Of a stretch of DNA of 46,338 nt, positions 28,901 through 36,848 are shown piece after piece; the first letter of the stretch is position 1, and the number at the start of each line of letters is the position of its first letter. Position numbers and translations under genes: made by a program. The notes under the pieces were generated by a model, which saw nothing but the letters and a program-made list of their open reading frames with translations, had not been told where the DNA came from and ran no database searches. This stretch comes from Candidimonas sp. (GTDB lineage Bacteria > Pseudomonadota > Gammaproteobacteria > Burkholderiales > Burkholderiaceae_B): the NCBI GenBank assembly GCA_004297945.1, contig SCRC01000081.1, positions 1 to 46,338 of the forward strand, written 5' to 3'.

Positions 28901-28925
28901 TGGCAGCCACAAGGGCTGCCGCCAC
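28901..28925 (-). repeat. REP copy 3
   Basis: The core is a perfect 7-bp hairpin GGCAGCC-CTTGT-GGCTGCC on the minus strand, with a GTGG head in place of GTAG. It begins 24 nt after the fadD stop and is the left partner of the inverted pair with copy 4. Confidence 0.75.
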
Positions 28926-29001
28926 ATATACATTGCCGCTACACATACACTGCCGCTACACATACATTGCCGCTACACATGCATTGCCGCTACACATGCA
29001 T
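28917..29001. repeat. Tandem array, 5 x 17 bp
   Basis: The unit is TGCCGCTACACATACAT with small changes (CACATATACAT in unit 1, CACATGCAT in units 4 and 5). GCCGCTAC within each unit is the reverse complement of the REP head GTAGCGGC, so the array looks like repeated copying of the REP edge plus adjacent bases. There is no spacer between units. Confidence 0.8.
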
Positions 29002-29030
29002 ATAGCATATGCCATATGGCCGTGAATCAT

Positions 29031-29055
29031 GTAGCGGCAGCCCTTGTGGCTGCCA
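29031..29055 (+). repeat. REP copy 4
   Basis: GTAG, C, then the perfect hairpin GGCAGCC-CTTGT-GGCTGCC on the plus strand. It faces copy 3, with both heads pointing inward around the 17-bp array, and ends 8 nt before the rpsQ terminator. Confidence 0.78.
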
Positions 29056-29062
29056 TCTGCGT

Positions 29063-29094
29063 AAAAGCGCCCCAAGAATTGCTTCCTGGGGCGC
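29063..29094 (-). terminator. Intrinsic terminator downstream of rpsQ
   Basis: On the minus strand GCGCCCCA and TGGGGCGC form an 8-bp GC-rich stem with a 12-nt loop, followed by TTTTA. It lies about 53 nt past the rpsQ stop codon, so transcription of the rplC-rpsQ block should stop here and not reach rplN. Confidence 0.75.
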
Positions 29095-29147
29095 TCTGCC
29101 AATCAAGCATTGCACCGGACTTGCCAAAAAACCGCCCGGTGCAATGT

Positions 29148-29429
29148 TTAGATAGTACGTGCCGCTTCGATCAGACGCACAACCGTCCACGACTTGTCGC
29201 GACTGATTGGGCGGCCTTCCGAAATTTCGACGGTATCGCCTTCGTTGTACTGATTCGTCTCATCATGCGCCTTGTACTTATTGGAGTGCATAACGATTTT
29301 GCCATAGACAGGATGCTTGACGCGGCGTTCAACCTGAACCACCACGGTTTTATTCATCTTGTTGCTGACGACCTTGCCAATCAACATGCGTTGACGCTTG
29401 GCTTCTTGAGTGTTTTGAGTTTCGCTCAT
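29148..29429 (-). CDS. rpsQ: 30S ribosomal protein S17
   Basis: S17, 93 aa, an early 16S rRNA binder with an OB fold. [20 protein letters not shown] and the tail [18 protein letters not shown] are diagnostic. It starts 1 nt after rpmC. It is normally followed at once by rplN; here it is the last gene of its transcription unit and is followed by a terminator, a REP pair and a converging fad operon. Confidence 0.98.
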   Translation of the reverse strand: MSETQNTQEAKRQRMLIGKVVSNKMNKTVVVQVERRVKHPVYGKIVMHSNKYKAHDETNQYNEGDTVEISEGRPISRDKSWTVVRLIEAARTI

Positions 29430-29430
29430 C

Positions 29431-29622
29431 TTACTTTCCTGCCTTCTCAGTCACCAGGGTACGCACGCGCGCGATATCGCGACGAACTTTACCGAGCTGG
29501 CTGGTATTGGAAAGCTGCTGGGTGGCACGCTGCATACGCAGATTGAATTGTGCCTTGAGCAGGCTCTCGAGCTCTTTACCGAGCTCGGTGGCATCTTTGG
29601 AACGGAGTTCGCTAGCTTTCAT
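29431..29622 (-). CDS. rpmC: 50S ribosomal protein L29
   Basis: L29, 63 aa, a helical hairpin at the tunnel exit that helps dock signal recognition particle and trigger factor. [19 protein letters not shown] and [16 protein letters not shown] are the two helices. It is 9 bp after rplP. Confidence 0.97.
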   Translation of the reverse strand: MKASELRSKDATELGKELESLLKAQFNLRMQRATQQLSNTSQLGKVRRDIARVRTLVTEKAGK

Positions 29623-29631
29623 GTGGTCTCC

Positions 29632-30048
29632 TTAAGCACCAATATGACGCGATACGAACGTCGTCGAGATGGGCAACTTGGCGGCGGCCAGGCGGAACGC
29701 TTCACGTGCAAGCTCTTCGCTTACACCTTCCATTTCGTAGAGCACCTTGCCGGGTTGAATTTCTGCGACCCAATATTCCGGGTTGCCCTTACCGTTACCC
29801 ATACGCACTTCTGCCGGCTTCTGGGAGATAGGCTTATCGGGAAAGATACGGATCCAGATGCGGCCACCGCGTTTAACGTGGCGGTTGATCGCACGACGGG
29901 CCGCTTCGATCTGGCGTGCAGTCAGACGGCCACGACCTGTGGCTTTCAGACCGAATTCGCCAAACGAAACTTGAGCACCGCGCGTAGCCAGGCCCGTATT
30001 GCGGCCTTTCTGCTCTTTGCGGTATTTTCTGCGTGACGGTTGCAACAT
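29632..30048 (-). CDS. rplP: 50S ribosomal protein L16
   Basis: L16, 138 aa, near the A-site tRNA and peptidyl transferase centre. [17 protein letters not shown] and [20 protein letters not shown] are the family signatures. It starts 2 nt after rpsC, so coupling is expected. Confidence 0.98.
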   Translation of the reverse strand: MLQPSRRKYRKEQKGRNTGLATRGAQVSFGEFGLKATGRGRLTARQIEAARRAINRHVKRGGRIWIRIFPDKPISQKPAEVRMGNGKGNPEYWVAEIQPGKVLYEMEGVSEELAREAFRLAAAKLPISTTFVSRHIGA

Positions 30049-30050
30049 GT

Positions 30051-30848
30051 TTATTCTCCTTCAGGCGCAGGCGTAGCAGCCGGCGCGGCGTCTGGCTTGC
30101 GAGCCCCACGACCGCGCGCAGCAGCCGGACGGCGGCCATCGGGACGCTCGCCACGAGGTGCGCGCCGAGGACGACGCTCTTCATCACGAGGAGCGGCGGT
30201 CTCTGGGGGCATTTCGCCATTAGGCAGCATGTCTCCCTTATAGACCCAGACTTTGATGCCAATGATGCCGTAGGTCGTTTGTGCTTCGGCCGTGCCGTAG
30301 TCAATAATGGCGCGCAGCGTATGAAGGGGCACGCGACCTTCGCGATACCACTCGGTACGAGCGATTTCAATACCATTCAAACGGCCCGCGCTCATGATCT
30401 TGACGCCTTGCGCGCCTAAACGCATGGCGTTCTGCATGGCGCGTTTCATGGCGCGGCGGAACATAATGCGTTTTTCAAGCTGCTGCGCGATCGAGTCGGC
30501 AATCAGCTGGGCATCGGTTTCAGGCTTGCGGATCTCTTCGATATTGACATGCACAGGCACGCCCATCAGGCGCTGCAGATCGGCTTTGAGGTTTTCGATG
30601 TCTTCGCCACGCTTGCCGATCACGACCCCCGGACGAGCCGAGTAAATCGTAATGCGGGCATTCTTGGCGGGACGCTCGATCACCACGCGACCAACGGAGG
30701 CGCTTTTAAGTTTTTTCTTCAGGTATTCGCGTACACGAATGTCCTGGGCGAGCATTCCGCCAAAGACTTTATCGTCGGCATACCAACGCGAACTCCAGTT
30801 GTGGTTAACCGCGAGGCGGAACCCAATCGGGTGTATTTTCTGTCCCAT
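30051..30848 (-). CDS. rpsC: 30S ribosomal protein S3
   Basis: S3, 265 aa, forming part of the mRNA entry tunnel and helicase. The N-terminal [20 protein letters not shown], the KH domain with [18 protein letters not shown] and the C-terminal [12 protein letters not shown] are clear. About 45 extra residues follow, rich in Arg, Pro and Ala ([19 protein letters not shown]), making it longer than the 233-aa E. coli protein. This tail is common in Burkholderiales. Confidence 0.98.
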   Translation of the reverse strand: MGQKIHPIGFRLAVNHNWSSRWYADDKVFGGMLAQDIRVREYLKKKLKSASVGRVVIERPAKNARITIYSARPGVVIGKRGEDIENLKADLQRLMGVPVHVNIEEIRKPETDAQLIADSIAQQLEKRIMFRRAMKRAMQNAMRLGAQGVKIMSAGRLNGIEIARTEWYREGRVPLHTLRAIIDYGTAEAQTTYGIIGIKVWVYKGDMLPNGEMPPETAAPRDEERRPRRAPRGERPDGRRPAAARGRGARKPDAAPAATPAPEGE

Positions 30849-30857
30849 TGCGACTCC

Positions 30858-31187
30858 TTAAGCCCCGACCTTGACCACAATGTGGCAAGTCTGCTTTTCG
30901 ATACGGTTACCACGACCTTTTGCACGCGCGGAGAAACGCTTCATCGACTGGGCTTTGTCCACATGAATCGTGGTGACTTTAAGCTCGTCGATATCAGCGC
31001 CGTCGTTGTGCTCGGCGTTGGCGATCGCGGACTCAAGAGCTTTCTTGAGTATGCCCGCGGCTTTTTTGGGTGTGAACGTCAGGATATTCAACGCTTGGGC
31101 CACTGACTTGCCGCGGACAGTATCCGCAACAAGACGTGTTTTCTGCGCCGAAATATGGACGCCACGGATAATAGCTGTAGTTTCCAT
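30858..31187 (-). CDS. rplV: 50S ribosomal protein L22
   Basis: L22, 109 aa. Its long beta-hairpin lines the nascent-peptide tunnel, and changes in it give macrolide resistance. The hairpin is intact ([20 protein letters not shown]), as is the N-terminal helix region [17 protein letters not shown]. It is 3 bp after rpsS. Confidence 0.98.
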   Translation of the reverse strand: METTAIIRGVHISAQKTRLVADTVRGKSVAQALNILTFTPKKAAGILKKALESAIANAEHNDGADIDELKVTTIHVDKAQSMKRFSARAKGRGNRIEKQTCHIVVKVGA

Positions 31188-31190
31188 CGC

Positions 31191-31466
31191 TTACCTCTTG
31201 GCCTTCTTGTCCGCAGCATGCCCCTTGAACGTACGTGTCAGGGCAAACTCGCCGAGCTTGTGGCCGACCATGTTCTCGTTGATATAAACGGGAACATGCT
31301 GGCGACCGTTGTGCACGGCAATCGTCAACCCAATGAATTCGGGCAGGATGGTGGAACGGCGCGACCAGGTTTTGATCGGCTTTTTGTCTTTGCCTTCGAC
31401 GGCCGCATCGACCTTTTTGATCAGATGCGCGTCGACGAATGGACCTTTCTTGATAGAACGTGACAT
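31191..31466 (-). CDS. rpsS: 30S ribosomal protein S19
   Basis: S19, 91 aa, in the 30S head with S13. [19 protein letters not shown] and [19 protein letters not shown] are diagnostic. It is 12 bp after rplB. Confidence 0.98.
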   Translation of the reverse strand: MSRSIKKGPFVDAHLIKKVDAAVEGKDKKPIKTWSRRSTILPEFIGLTIAVHNGRQHVPVYINENMVGHKLGEFALTRTFKGHAADKKAKR

Positions 31467-31478
31467 GTGGTTCGCCCC

Positions 31479-32306
31479 TTACTTGCGCTTGCGTCGTTGA
31501 ACGATCATATTGTCCGTTCGTTTGTTGCGTCGGGTTCTGAAGCCCTTGGCCGGGGTTCCCCACGGGCTCACGGGCTCGCGGCCTTCGCCGGTACGTCCTT
31601 CACCGCCACCGTGCGGGTGATCGACCGGGTTCATGGCAACGCCACGCACCGTAGGCCGCACGCCACGCCAGCGCATCGCACCAGCCTTGCCGATTTGCCG
31701 CAAGCTGTTTTCTTCGTTCCCGACTTCACCAATGGTTGCGCGGCAGTCGATATGCACACGGCGCACTTCGCCCGAGCGCAGACGCACCTGGGCATAAGTA
31801 CCTTCGCGAGCAAGCAAAACCGCCGAAGCGCCCGCTGAACGCGCCAGTTGCGCCCCTTTGCCCGGCAGCATCTCGATGCAATGTATGGTCGTACCGACGG
31901 GAATGTTGCGAATGGGCAGTGTGTTGCCCGAGCGGATCGGGGCTTCTACGCCGGACACCAGCGTTGCACCCACCGCCAGACCGCGCGGCGCAATAATGTA
32001 GCGACGCTCACCGTCTGCATAACAAAGCAAGGCAATGTGCGCAGTGCGGTTGGGATCGTATTCGAGACGCTCGACCTTGGCCGGAATACCGTCTTTGTTG
32101 CGACGGAAGTCGACCAGACGATAATGCTGCTTGTGACCGCCGCCGCGATGGCGTACGGTGATATGGCCGTTGTTGTTGCGACCCGACCCGCGTGTTTGCT
32201 TTTCGAGCAACGGCGCGTAGGGGGCACCCTTGTACAGATCTGGGTGCACCACCTTGATCATGCCGCGGCGGCCGGCAGAAGTTGGCTTGACTTTTACGAG
32301 TGCCAT
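31479..32306 (-). CDS. rplB: 50S ribosomal protein L2
   Basis: L2, 275 aa, required for subunit association and peptidyl transfer. [19 protein letters not shown] near residue 40 and the C-terminal [19 protein letters not shown] carry the conserved His residues. It directly abuts rplW. Confidence 0.98.
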   Translation of the reverse strand: MALVKVKPTSAGRRGMIKVVHPDLYKGAPYAPLLEKQTRGSGRNNNGHITVRHRGGGHKQHYRLVDFRRNKDGIPAKVERLEYDPNRTAHIALLCYADGERRYIIAPRGLAVGATLVSGVEAPIRSGNTLPIRNIPVGTTIHCIEMLPGKGAQLARSAGASAVLLAREGTYAQVRLRSGEVRRVHIDCRATIGEVGNEENSLRQIGKAGAMRWRGVRPTVRGVAMNPVDHPHGGGEGRTGEGREPVSPWGTPAKGFRTRRNKRTDNMIVQRRKRK

Positions 32307-32603
32307 TTAATTCACCTCCGTAAAGTCGAGTTCCTGACCGTCTTTGAGCGAAACATAGGCCTTGCGCTCGTTGCGCCGGCGGCCCATGAAACGGCCAAAG
32401 CGCTTTTCCTTGCCCTTGCGATTCAAGACTTGCACGGATTCGACTTCGACCTTGAAGAGAAGCTCGACGGCCGCCTTGATTTCAGGCTTGGTAGCGTCAG
32501 CGACGACACGGAAAGCGACCTGATGATTTTTTTCGGCAACGAAAGTGGCTTTTTCAGTCACGATCGGAGCCAGGATAATTTGCATTAAGCGTTCGGTGTT
32601 CAT
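32307..32603 (-). CDS. rplW: 50S ribosomal protein L23
   Basis: L23, 98 aa, the tunnel-exit protein that docks trigger factor and [22 protein letters not shown] and [20 protein letters not shown] are typical. It overlaps the rplD stop by 4 nt (ATGA). Confidence 0.97.
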   Translation of the reverse strand: MNTERLMQIILAPIVTEKATFVAEKNHQVAFRVVADATKPEIKAAVELLFKVEVESVQVLNRKGKEKRFGRFMGRRRNERKAYVSLKDGQELDFTEVN

Positions 32604-33220
32604 GCCAACATCTCCTCGAACTGGGCAATAGCCGGCTTGGTGATCAGCACTTTCTTGTAGTGGATCAGCGACAGCGGGTCGGCATAACGCGGTTCGACCA
32701 CGGCAACGTGCGGCAAATTGCGCGTTGCGAGGTAAAGATTTTCGTCCAGCACATCGGTAATGATGAGAACCGACTCGAAGCCCATGCTTTTAAGCCTGGC
32801 CGCAGCCTCTTTGGTTTTGGGCGATTCGAGTGCAAAGGTATCGACCACTGAGATGCGATCTTCGCGGGCCAGCTGAGAAAGAATCGCGCGAATACCGGCA
32901 CGATACATTTTCTTGTTGACCTTTTGGCTGAAGTTTTCTTCGGGCGAATTCGGGAAAGCGCGACCACCCCCACGCCAGATCGGCGAGGACGTCATGCCTG
33001 AACGGGCGCGACCGGTACCTTTTTGGCGCCATGGCTTTTTGGTGCTGTGACGGACATCGTCGCGGCCTTTTTGCGCACGGTCGCCGCTGCGGGCGTTGGC
33101 TTGAAACGCCACCACAACCTGGTGAACCAGCGCTTCGTTGAAGTCGCGGCCAAACACCGTGTCGGGTGCGGCAAAGGTCGAGGCGGACTGACCTTGGTCA
33201 TTGAGGAGCTTGAGTTCCAT
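32600..33220 (-). CDS. rplD: 50S ribosomal protein L4
   Basis: L4, 206 aa, an assembly initiator whose extended loop reaches into the tunnel. The loop is seen as [20 protein letters not shown], followed by WRGGGRAFP. In enterics L4 also attenuates the S10 operon, but the E. coli-style leader lies before rpsJ, which here is detached. It is 2 nt after rplC. Confidence 0.98.
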   Translation of the reverse strand: MELKLLNDQGQSASTFAAPDTVFGRDFNEALVHQVVVAFQANARSGDRAQKGRDDVRHSTKKPWRQKGTGRARSGMTSSPIWRGGGRAFPNSPEENFSQKVNKKMYRAGIRAILSQLAREDRISVVDTFALESPKTKEAAARLKSMGFESVLIITDVLDENLYLATRNLPHVAVVEPRYADPLSLIHYKKVLITKPAIAQFEEMLA

Positions 33221-33222
33221 AA

Positions 33223-33912
33223 TTAGGCTCCTTTCTTGGCCGACATCTTGATTGCCGGACGCACGATGACATCGGCGTTCTTGTGGCCGGGGACAGCGCC
33301 CTTGACCAGCAACAAACCGCGTTCGGCGTCGACGCGAACAATGTCGAGATTTTGAACAGTGCGCGTCGCGTCACCCAAGTGACCCGACATGCGCTTGCCC
33401 GGGAAGATACGGCCCGGATCCTGCGCCTGGCCGATCGAACCCGGAACGCGGTGCGAACGCGAGTTGCCGTGCGACGCGCGTTGCGAGGTGAAGTGGTGAC
33501 GCTTGATGGTGCCGGCAAAGCCTTTACCTATCGTGGTGCCCGTCACATCAACCTTCTGGCCTGCTTCGAAGACGCTTTCAACGGCTACGACTGCGCCTGC
33601 TGTAAATTCAGCGGCGCGGGCCGGATCGAGGCGGAATTCTTTAAGGATACTGCCGGCTTCGGCGCCGGCTTTGGCGTAATGCCCTGCCAGTGGCTTGGTC
33701 ACGCGCGAAGCGCGTCGGCTGCCATAGGCAACCTGTACTGCTGCGTAACCATCGACTGCGGGCGACTTGACCTGGGTAACGCGGTTGTTGGACACGTCCA
33801 GTACAGTCACCGGGATGGACTCGCCTTCCTCGGTAAAAATACGGGTCATGCCGACTTTGCGCCCCACAAGCCCCAACCGATAGGCGGCAGGCGTAGGTGT
33901 CGGATTCGACAT
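33223..33912 (-). CDS. rplC: 50S ribosomal protein L3
   Basis: L3, 229 aa, an early assembly protein near the peptidyl transferase centre. [20 protein letters not shown] and the loop [20 protein letters not shown] with its methylatable Gln are diagnostic. The ATG giving [12 protein letters not shown] has GGAG eight bases upstream; an ATG four codons earlier would place the ribosome-binding site inside the gene. In most relatives rpsJ is the first gene of this operon; here rplC is. Confidence 0.97.
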   Translation of the reverse strand: MSNPTPTPAAYRLGLVGRKVGMTRIFTEEGESIPVTVLDVSNNRVTQVKSPAVDGYAAVQVAYGSRRASRVTKPLAGHYAKAGAEAGSILKEFRLDPARAAEFTAGAVVAVESVFEAGQKVDVTGTTIGKGFAGTIKRHHFTSQRASHGNSRSHRVPGSIGQAQDPGRIFPGKRMSGHLGDATRTVQNLDIVRVDAERGLLLVKGAVPGHKNADVIVRPAIKMSAKKGA

Positions 33913-33925
33913 CGTTTTCTCCATT

Positions 33926-33945
33926 CCCGACTACGATTGGTCGGG
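33926..33945 (-). promoter_or_regulatory. Leader hairpin immediately before the rplC ribosome-binding site
   Basis: CCCGAC and GTCGGG form a 6-bp stem around an 8-nt loop in the minus-strand leader, ending a few bases before the Shine-Dalgarno. It could modulate rplC translation; whether any ribosomal protein binds it is unknown. Confidence 0.4.
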
Positions 33946-34013
33946 GCTAATTTCTGATCACACGAATGTGTATATCTAACAACGCAATAGCAAAAACTTT
34001 TGCGAAGCCCTGC

Positions 34014-34043
34014 ACTGTATCACGAATTCGGGTTGCCTGGCAA
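34014..34043 (-). promoter_or_regulatory. Candidate sigma-70 promoter for rplC-rpsQ
   Basis: On the minus strand TTGCCA (-35, 34038-34043) and TACAGT (-10, 34014-34019) are 18 bp apart, about 100 bp before rplC. The match is 5/6 and 4/6, so the call is modest. Confidence 0.35.
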
Positions 34044-34207
34044 ATGCATGCAGTAGCGCCCTTTTCGCTGACACGTGGCCCTTAAAGAGTGCGCGCCTTG
34101 GCGGCCCGCCATTTATTTACAGAGAGATGGCAGGCTGCAAGCCCCTGGTAATTACCCCTAAATCATCATTTATTCAGCTTGAAGTAAGCACTAGACAGTT
34201 ACCGTTA

Positions 34208-34233
34208 AAAATTGTCGGTGGGGCGACAATTTT
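34208..34233. promoter_or_regulatory. Perfect 10-bp dyad AAAATTGTCG...CGACAATTTT upstream of tctBA
   Basis: The two 10-bp arms flank GTGGGG and lie about 80 bp before the tctB start. The AT-rich outer part argues against a strong terminator, and no gene ends nearby, so an operator is more likely. No regulator gene is adjacent to tctBA. Confidence 0.45.
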
Positions 34234-34311
34234 GGCCTGAAAAAAAATTAAACCAGGGCTCGATCGTAGGGTGTCGTAACGTCGTTTTATGCTCGGACAG
34301 GGGGATTGCAA

Positions 34312-34764
34312 TTGGGAAACATCAACAAAGATTACTACGGCGGCGTCCTGATGATTATATTGGGGCTTGGCACCGTATTCAAAAGCTTCGGCTATCACAT
34401 CGGGTCGCTCGCCCACATGGGGCCGGGTTACTTTCCCGCCGCCATAGGTGTTTTGTTAACGATTACCGGCGTTTTGATTGCGCTGGCCGGCGTAGGCAAA
34501 TCGCACGACATGTCGAAAAAGGCCCTGCCACCCGAATGGCGTGGCTGGCTATGCATCATAGGGGGCATCATCGCCTTTATTGTGCTGGGCCAATACACGG
34601 GCTTGTTGCCCGCCTCTTTTGCCATTGTTTTTATCTCCGCGTTGGGAGATAGAAAAAACTCAGTCAAGGCCGCATTTTTTCTTTCCATCGCGATGAGTAT
34701 CGTCGCCGTGGTGGTGTTCTGGTGGGCACTGCAATTGCAATTTCCACTACTGCGCTGGGGTTAA
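34312..34764 (+). CDS. tctB: Tripartite tricarboxylate transporter small membrane subunit TctB
   Basis: TctB-family protein, 150 aa, with four membrane helices, the small subunit that works with TctA. NKDYYGGVLMIILGLGTVF and LAHMGPGYFPAAIGVLL are the family signatures. The start is TTG, with GGGGGA six bases upstream; a second TTG six bases earlier overlaps that signal, and no ATG fits. It is 3 nt before tctA. No Bug receptor is adjacent. Confidence 0.88.
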   Translation: MGNINKDYYGGVLMIILGLGTVFKSFGYHIGSLAHMGPGYFPAAIGVLLTITGVLIALAGVGKSHDMSKKALPPEWRGWLCIIGGIIAFIVLGQYTGLLPASFAIVFISALGDRKNSVKAAFFLSIAMSIVAVVVFWWALQLQFPLLRWG

Positions 34765-34767
34765 GCC

Positions 34768-36339
34768 ATGTCCTTGATAATGCAATCGATCACCGACCTG
34801 GGATACGGGTTTGGAATAGCCTTTGAACCCCACAATTTGATGTGGTCCGTATTCGGAGTGGTCGTTGGCAACCTGATCGGGGTTTTGCCCGGCATGGGCG
34901 CCCTGTCGGCCATTGCCATTTTGCTTCCCCTGACCTATGCCATGCATCCGGTGGCGGCCATCCTCATGCTGGCCGGCATTTTCTACGGATCCATGTACGG
35001 CGGAGCGATTGGCGCCATTTTGCTCAACCTGCCGGTGCACGCTCCACACGCAGTAACCTGCCTGGACGGCTACCCCCTGACCAAGCAGGGACGCGGCGGC
35101 GCGGCGCTGGGCATTGCCATGATGTCGTCCTTCTTCGCGGCGACGGTAGGCATTTTAGTAATGGTGTTTTTCTCCAACGTGCTGGTCGAGGTGGCCTTCA
35201 AGTTTGGGCCCACCGAGATTTTCTCCATCATGATGCTCGGTCTGATCGCCGGCTCCACCATGTCCAAGGGGTCGGCCGTCAAAGGGGTCGCCATGACCTT
35301 GCTGGGGCTGCTGATCGGCGTGGCAGGAACCGATGTCAATACCGGCGTGATGCGCTTTACCTTCGGCATGATCAATCTCGAAGACGGCGTCGATCTGGTT
35401 GCGTTGGCCATGGGCCTATTCGGCGTGGGCGAGTTCTTGCTGGGCATTAATCGCTTGCAGATCATCGGCACCGGCCTGAAAATGAAATTCAAGGACATGC
35501 GGCCCACCAAAGATGAGCTGAAAAGATCGTTTTTCCCAATGCTGCGCGGCACCGCCGTGGGAACCTTTTTCGGCATCCTGCCCGGCACGGGCCCCACCAT
35601 CACGACTTTTGTGGCGTACGCACTGGAGCACAAGGTATCCAAACACCCCGAGCGCTTCGGCCATGGCGCCATCGAGGGCGTGGCCGCCCCCGAAGCCGCC
35701 TCGCACTCCAAAACTCAGGTTGATTTCATCCCCACGATGAGCCTGGGGATTCCCGGTGACGCCGTCATGGCGCTGATGCTGGGCGCCTTGATGATCCAGG
35801 GGATCCAACCCGGACCGCAGTTGATTACCGAGCATCCCGATATATTCTGGGGCCTGATCGCCAGCTTCTGGGTCGGGAACTTGCTGCTGATCATACTTAA
35901 CGTTCCGTTGATCGGTCTGTGGGTCAAGCTATTGCGGGTGCCATACAAGTATCTGCTTCCGTCGGCCATGTTTTTTATCGCCGTAGGCTGCTTCAGCACC
36001 CAGAACAGCCTGTTCGAGGTGGGCGAAGTGGCCGTTTTCGGTATCGCTGGCGCCATATTGGTCGCCCTCGAATTTTCGGTGGCGCCCATCTTGCTGGGCT
36101 ATGTTTTAGGGCCCATGGTCGAAGAGAACTTCCGCCGCGCGCTGCTGCTCTCCCGAGGCAACCTGTATGTATTCGTCGAACGCCCCATCAGCGCCTGGTT
36201 TATAGGCGCCTGTGCATTGCTGCTGGGGGTTCAAATACTGTTCTTTGTCCGCGGCAAATTTAAAAAGCGGCGTGGCCCCGGCGCAACAACGATTGCCTCG
36301 CTCGAAACCCAGGCCCACGTGAGCGCGGGGCAGGAGTAG
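34768..36339 (+). CDS. tctA: Tripartite tricarboxylate transporter large permease TctA
   Basis: TctA-family permease, 523 aa, about 12 membrane helices, importing a carboxylate driven by a cation gradient with a Bug receptor. The two repeated TctA motifs are present: GVLPGMGALSAIAILLP near 45 and GILPGTGPTITTF near 270. It is coupled to tctB. The receptor may be encoded elsewhere, for example one of the two Bug genes in this window. Confidence 0.93.
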   Translation: MSLIMQSITDLGYGFGIAFEPHNLMWSVFGVVVGNLIGVLPGMGALSAIAILLPLTYAMHPVAAILMLAGIFYGSMYGGAIGAILLNLPVHAPHAVTCLDGYPLTKQGRGGAALGIAMMSSFFAATVGILVMVFFSNVLVEVAFKFGPTEIFSIMMLGLIAGSTMSKGSAVKGVAMTLLGLLIGVAGTDVNTGVMRFTFGMINLEDGVDLVALAMGLFGVGEFLLGINRLQIIGTGLKMKFKDMRPTKDELKRSFFPMLRGTAVGTFFGILPGTGPTITTFVAYALEHKVSKHPERFGHGAIEGVAAPEAASHSKTQVDFIPTMSLGIPGDAVMALMLGALMIQGIQPGPQLITEHPDIFWGLIASFWVGNLLLIILNVPLIGLWVKLLRVPYKYLLPSAMFFIAVGCFSTQNSLFEVGEVAVFGIAGAILVALEFSVAPILLGYVLGPMVEENFRRALLLSRGNLYVFVERPISAWFIGACALLLGVQILFFVRGKFKKRRGPGATTIASLETQAHVSAGQE

Positions 36340-36394
36340 CCGCATAGGCTACCCCGGCGGCTATCCGCACTTGGGCTTGTGATCTAATGCCTGG

Positions 36395-36763
36395 CTACCT
36401 GTCACCGGGGGCGTGGCTGACACACGCCGGGCTGCCAGCGGCAACAGACCGTACCCGAGCCTCGGTGTCGTTCAACACACGTTTGACGATCTGCCCGGAT
36501 TGCGCCTTGACCTCAAGGTACCGCATGCAGGTAACTCGGAGGAACGAGGCAAAGTTGGTGGTTTCACCACGATAGCCATAGACCTCGTCGTGCAATTTGG
36601 CGATTAACTGATTGGTGGTCGAGCCATCTTCGCGTGCAAGCTCGGACAAGGTATCCCAAAACAGGTTCTCCAGTTTTATGCTGGTCACAACCTTCGATAT
36701 CCGCACCGAACGATTGCGGGATTCATACAAAATAGGATCTGCATGCGCATAGAGATGACACAT
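36395..36763 (-). CDS. Ribbon-helix-helix domain protein
   Basis: Small protein, 122 aa, resembling the RHH_4 family. The core at about 18-65 (RSVRISKVVTSIKLENLFWD, then TLSELAREDGSTTNQLIAKL) has the short beta-strand plus two helices expected of a ribbon-helix-helix DNA-binding fold. A strong AGGAGG precedes the ATG. It follows the GMC oxidoreductase on the same strand with 85 bp between them, so it may be co-transcribed or self-regulated. Function is otherwise unknown. Confidence 0.72.
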   Translation of the reverse strand: MCHLYAHADPILYESRNRSVRISKVVTSIKLENLFWDTLSELAREDGSTTNQLIAKLHDEVYGYRGETTNFASFLRVTCMRYLEVKAQSGQIVKRVLNDTEARVRSVAAGSPACVSHAPGDR

Positions 36764-36848
36764 ATTGCCTCCTGAGAATAGCTTCCGGGCAAAACGACAT
36801 CACCGACAAGCTACGGCGCCATCGGCAATGTACTGATCATAACGAATT

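Larger units (their letters stand above)
33913..34311. other. Divergent intergenic region between rplC and tctB
   Basis: No gene is supported. It holds a leader hairpin just before rplC, a candidate rplC promoter and a perfect 10-bp dyad on the tctB side. It should carry the promoter of the whole rplC-rpsQ block. Confidence 0.55.

Noticed and set aside
9617..29147. Insert A as a genomic island or prophage
   Set aside because: No integrase, transposase, tRNA edge or direct repeat at the boundaries; genes are ordinary chromosomal catabolic types with similar base use by eye.
28842..29546. Plus-strand open frame across the REP array into rpsQ
   Set aside because: It reads through the tandem repeat and antisense to rpsQ, without any known motif.
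34208..34233. Perfect dyad before tctB as an intrinsic terminator
   Set aside because: No gene ends next to it on either strand and the stem is AT-rich at its base; an operator fits better.
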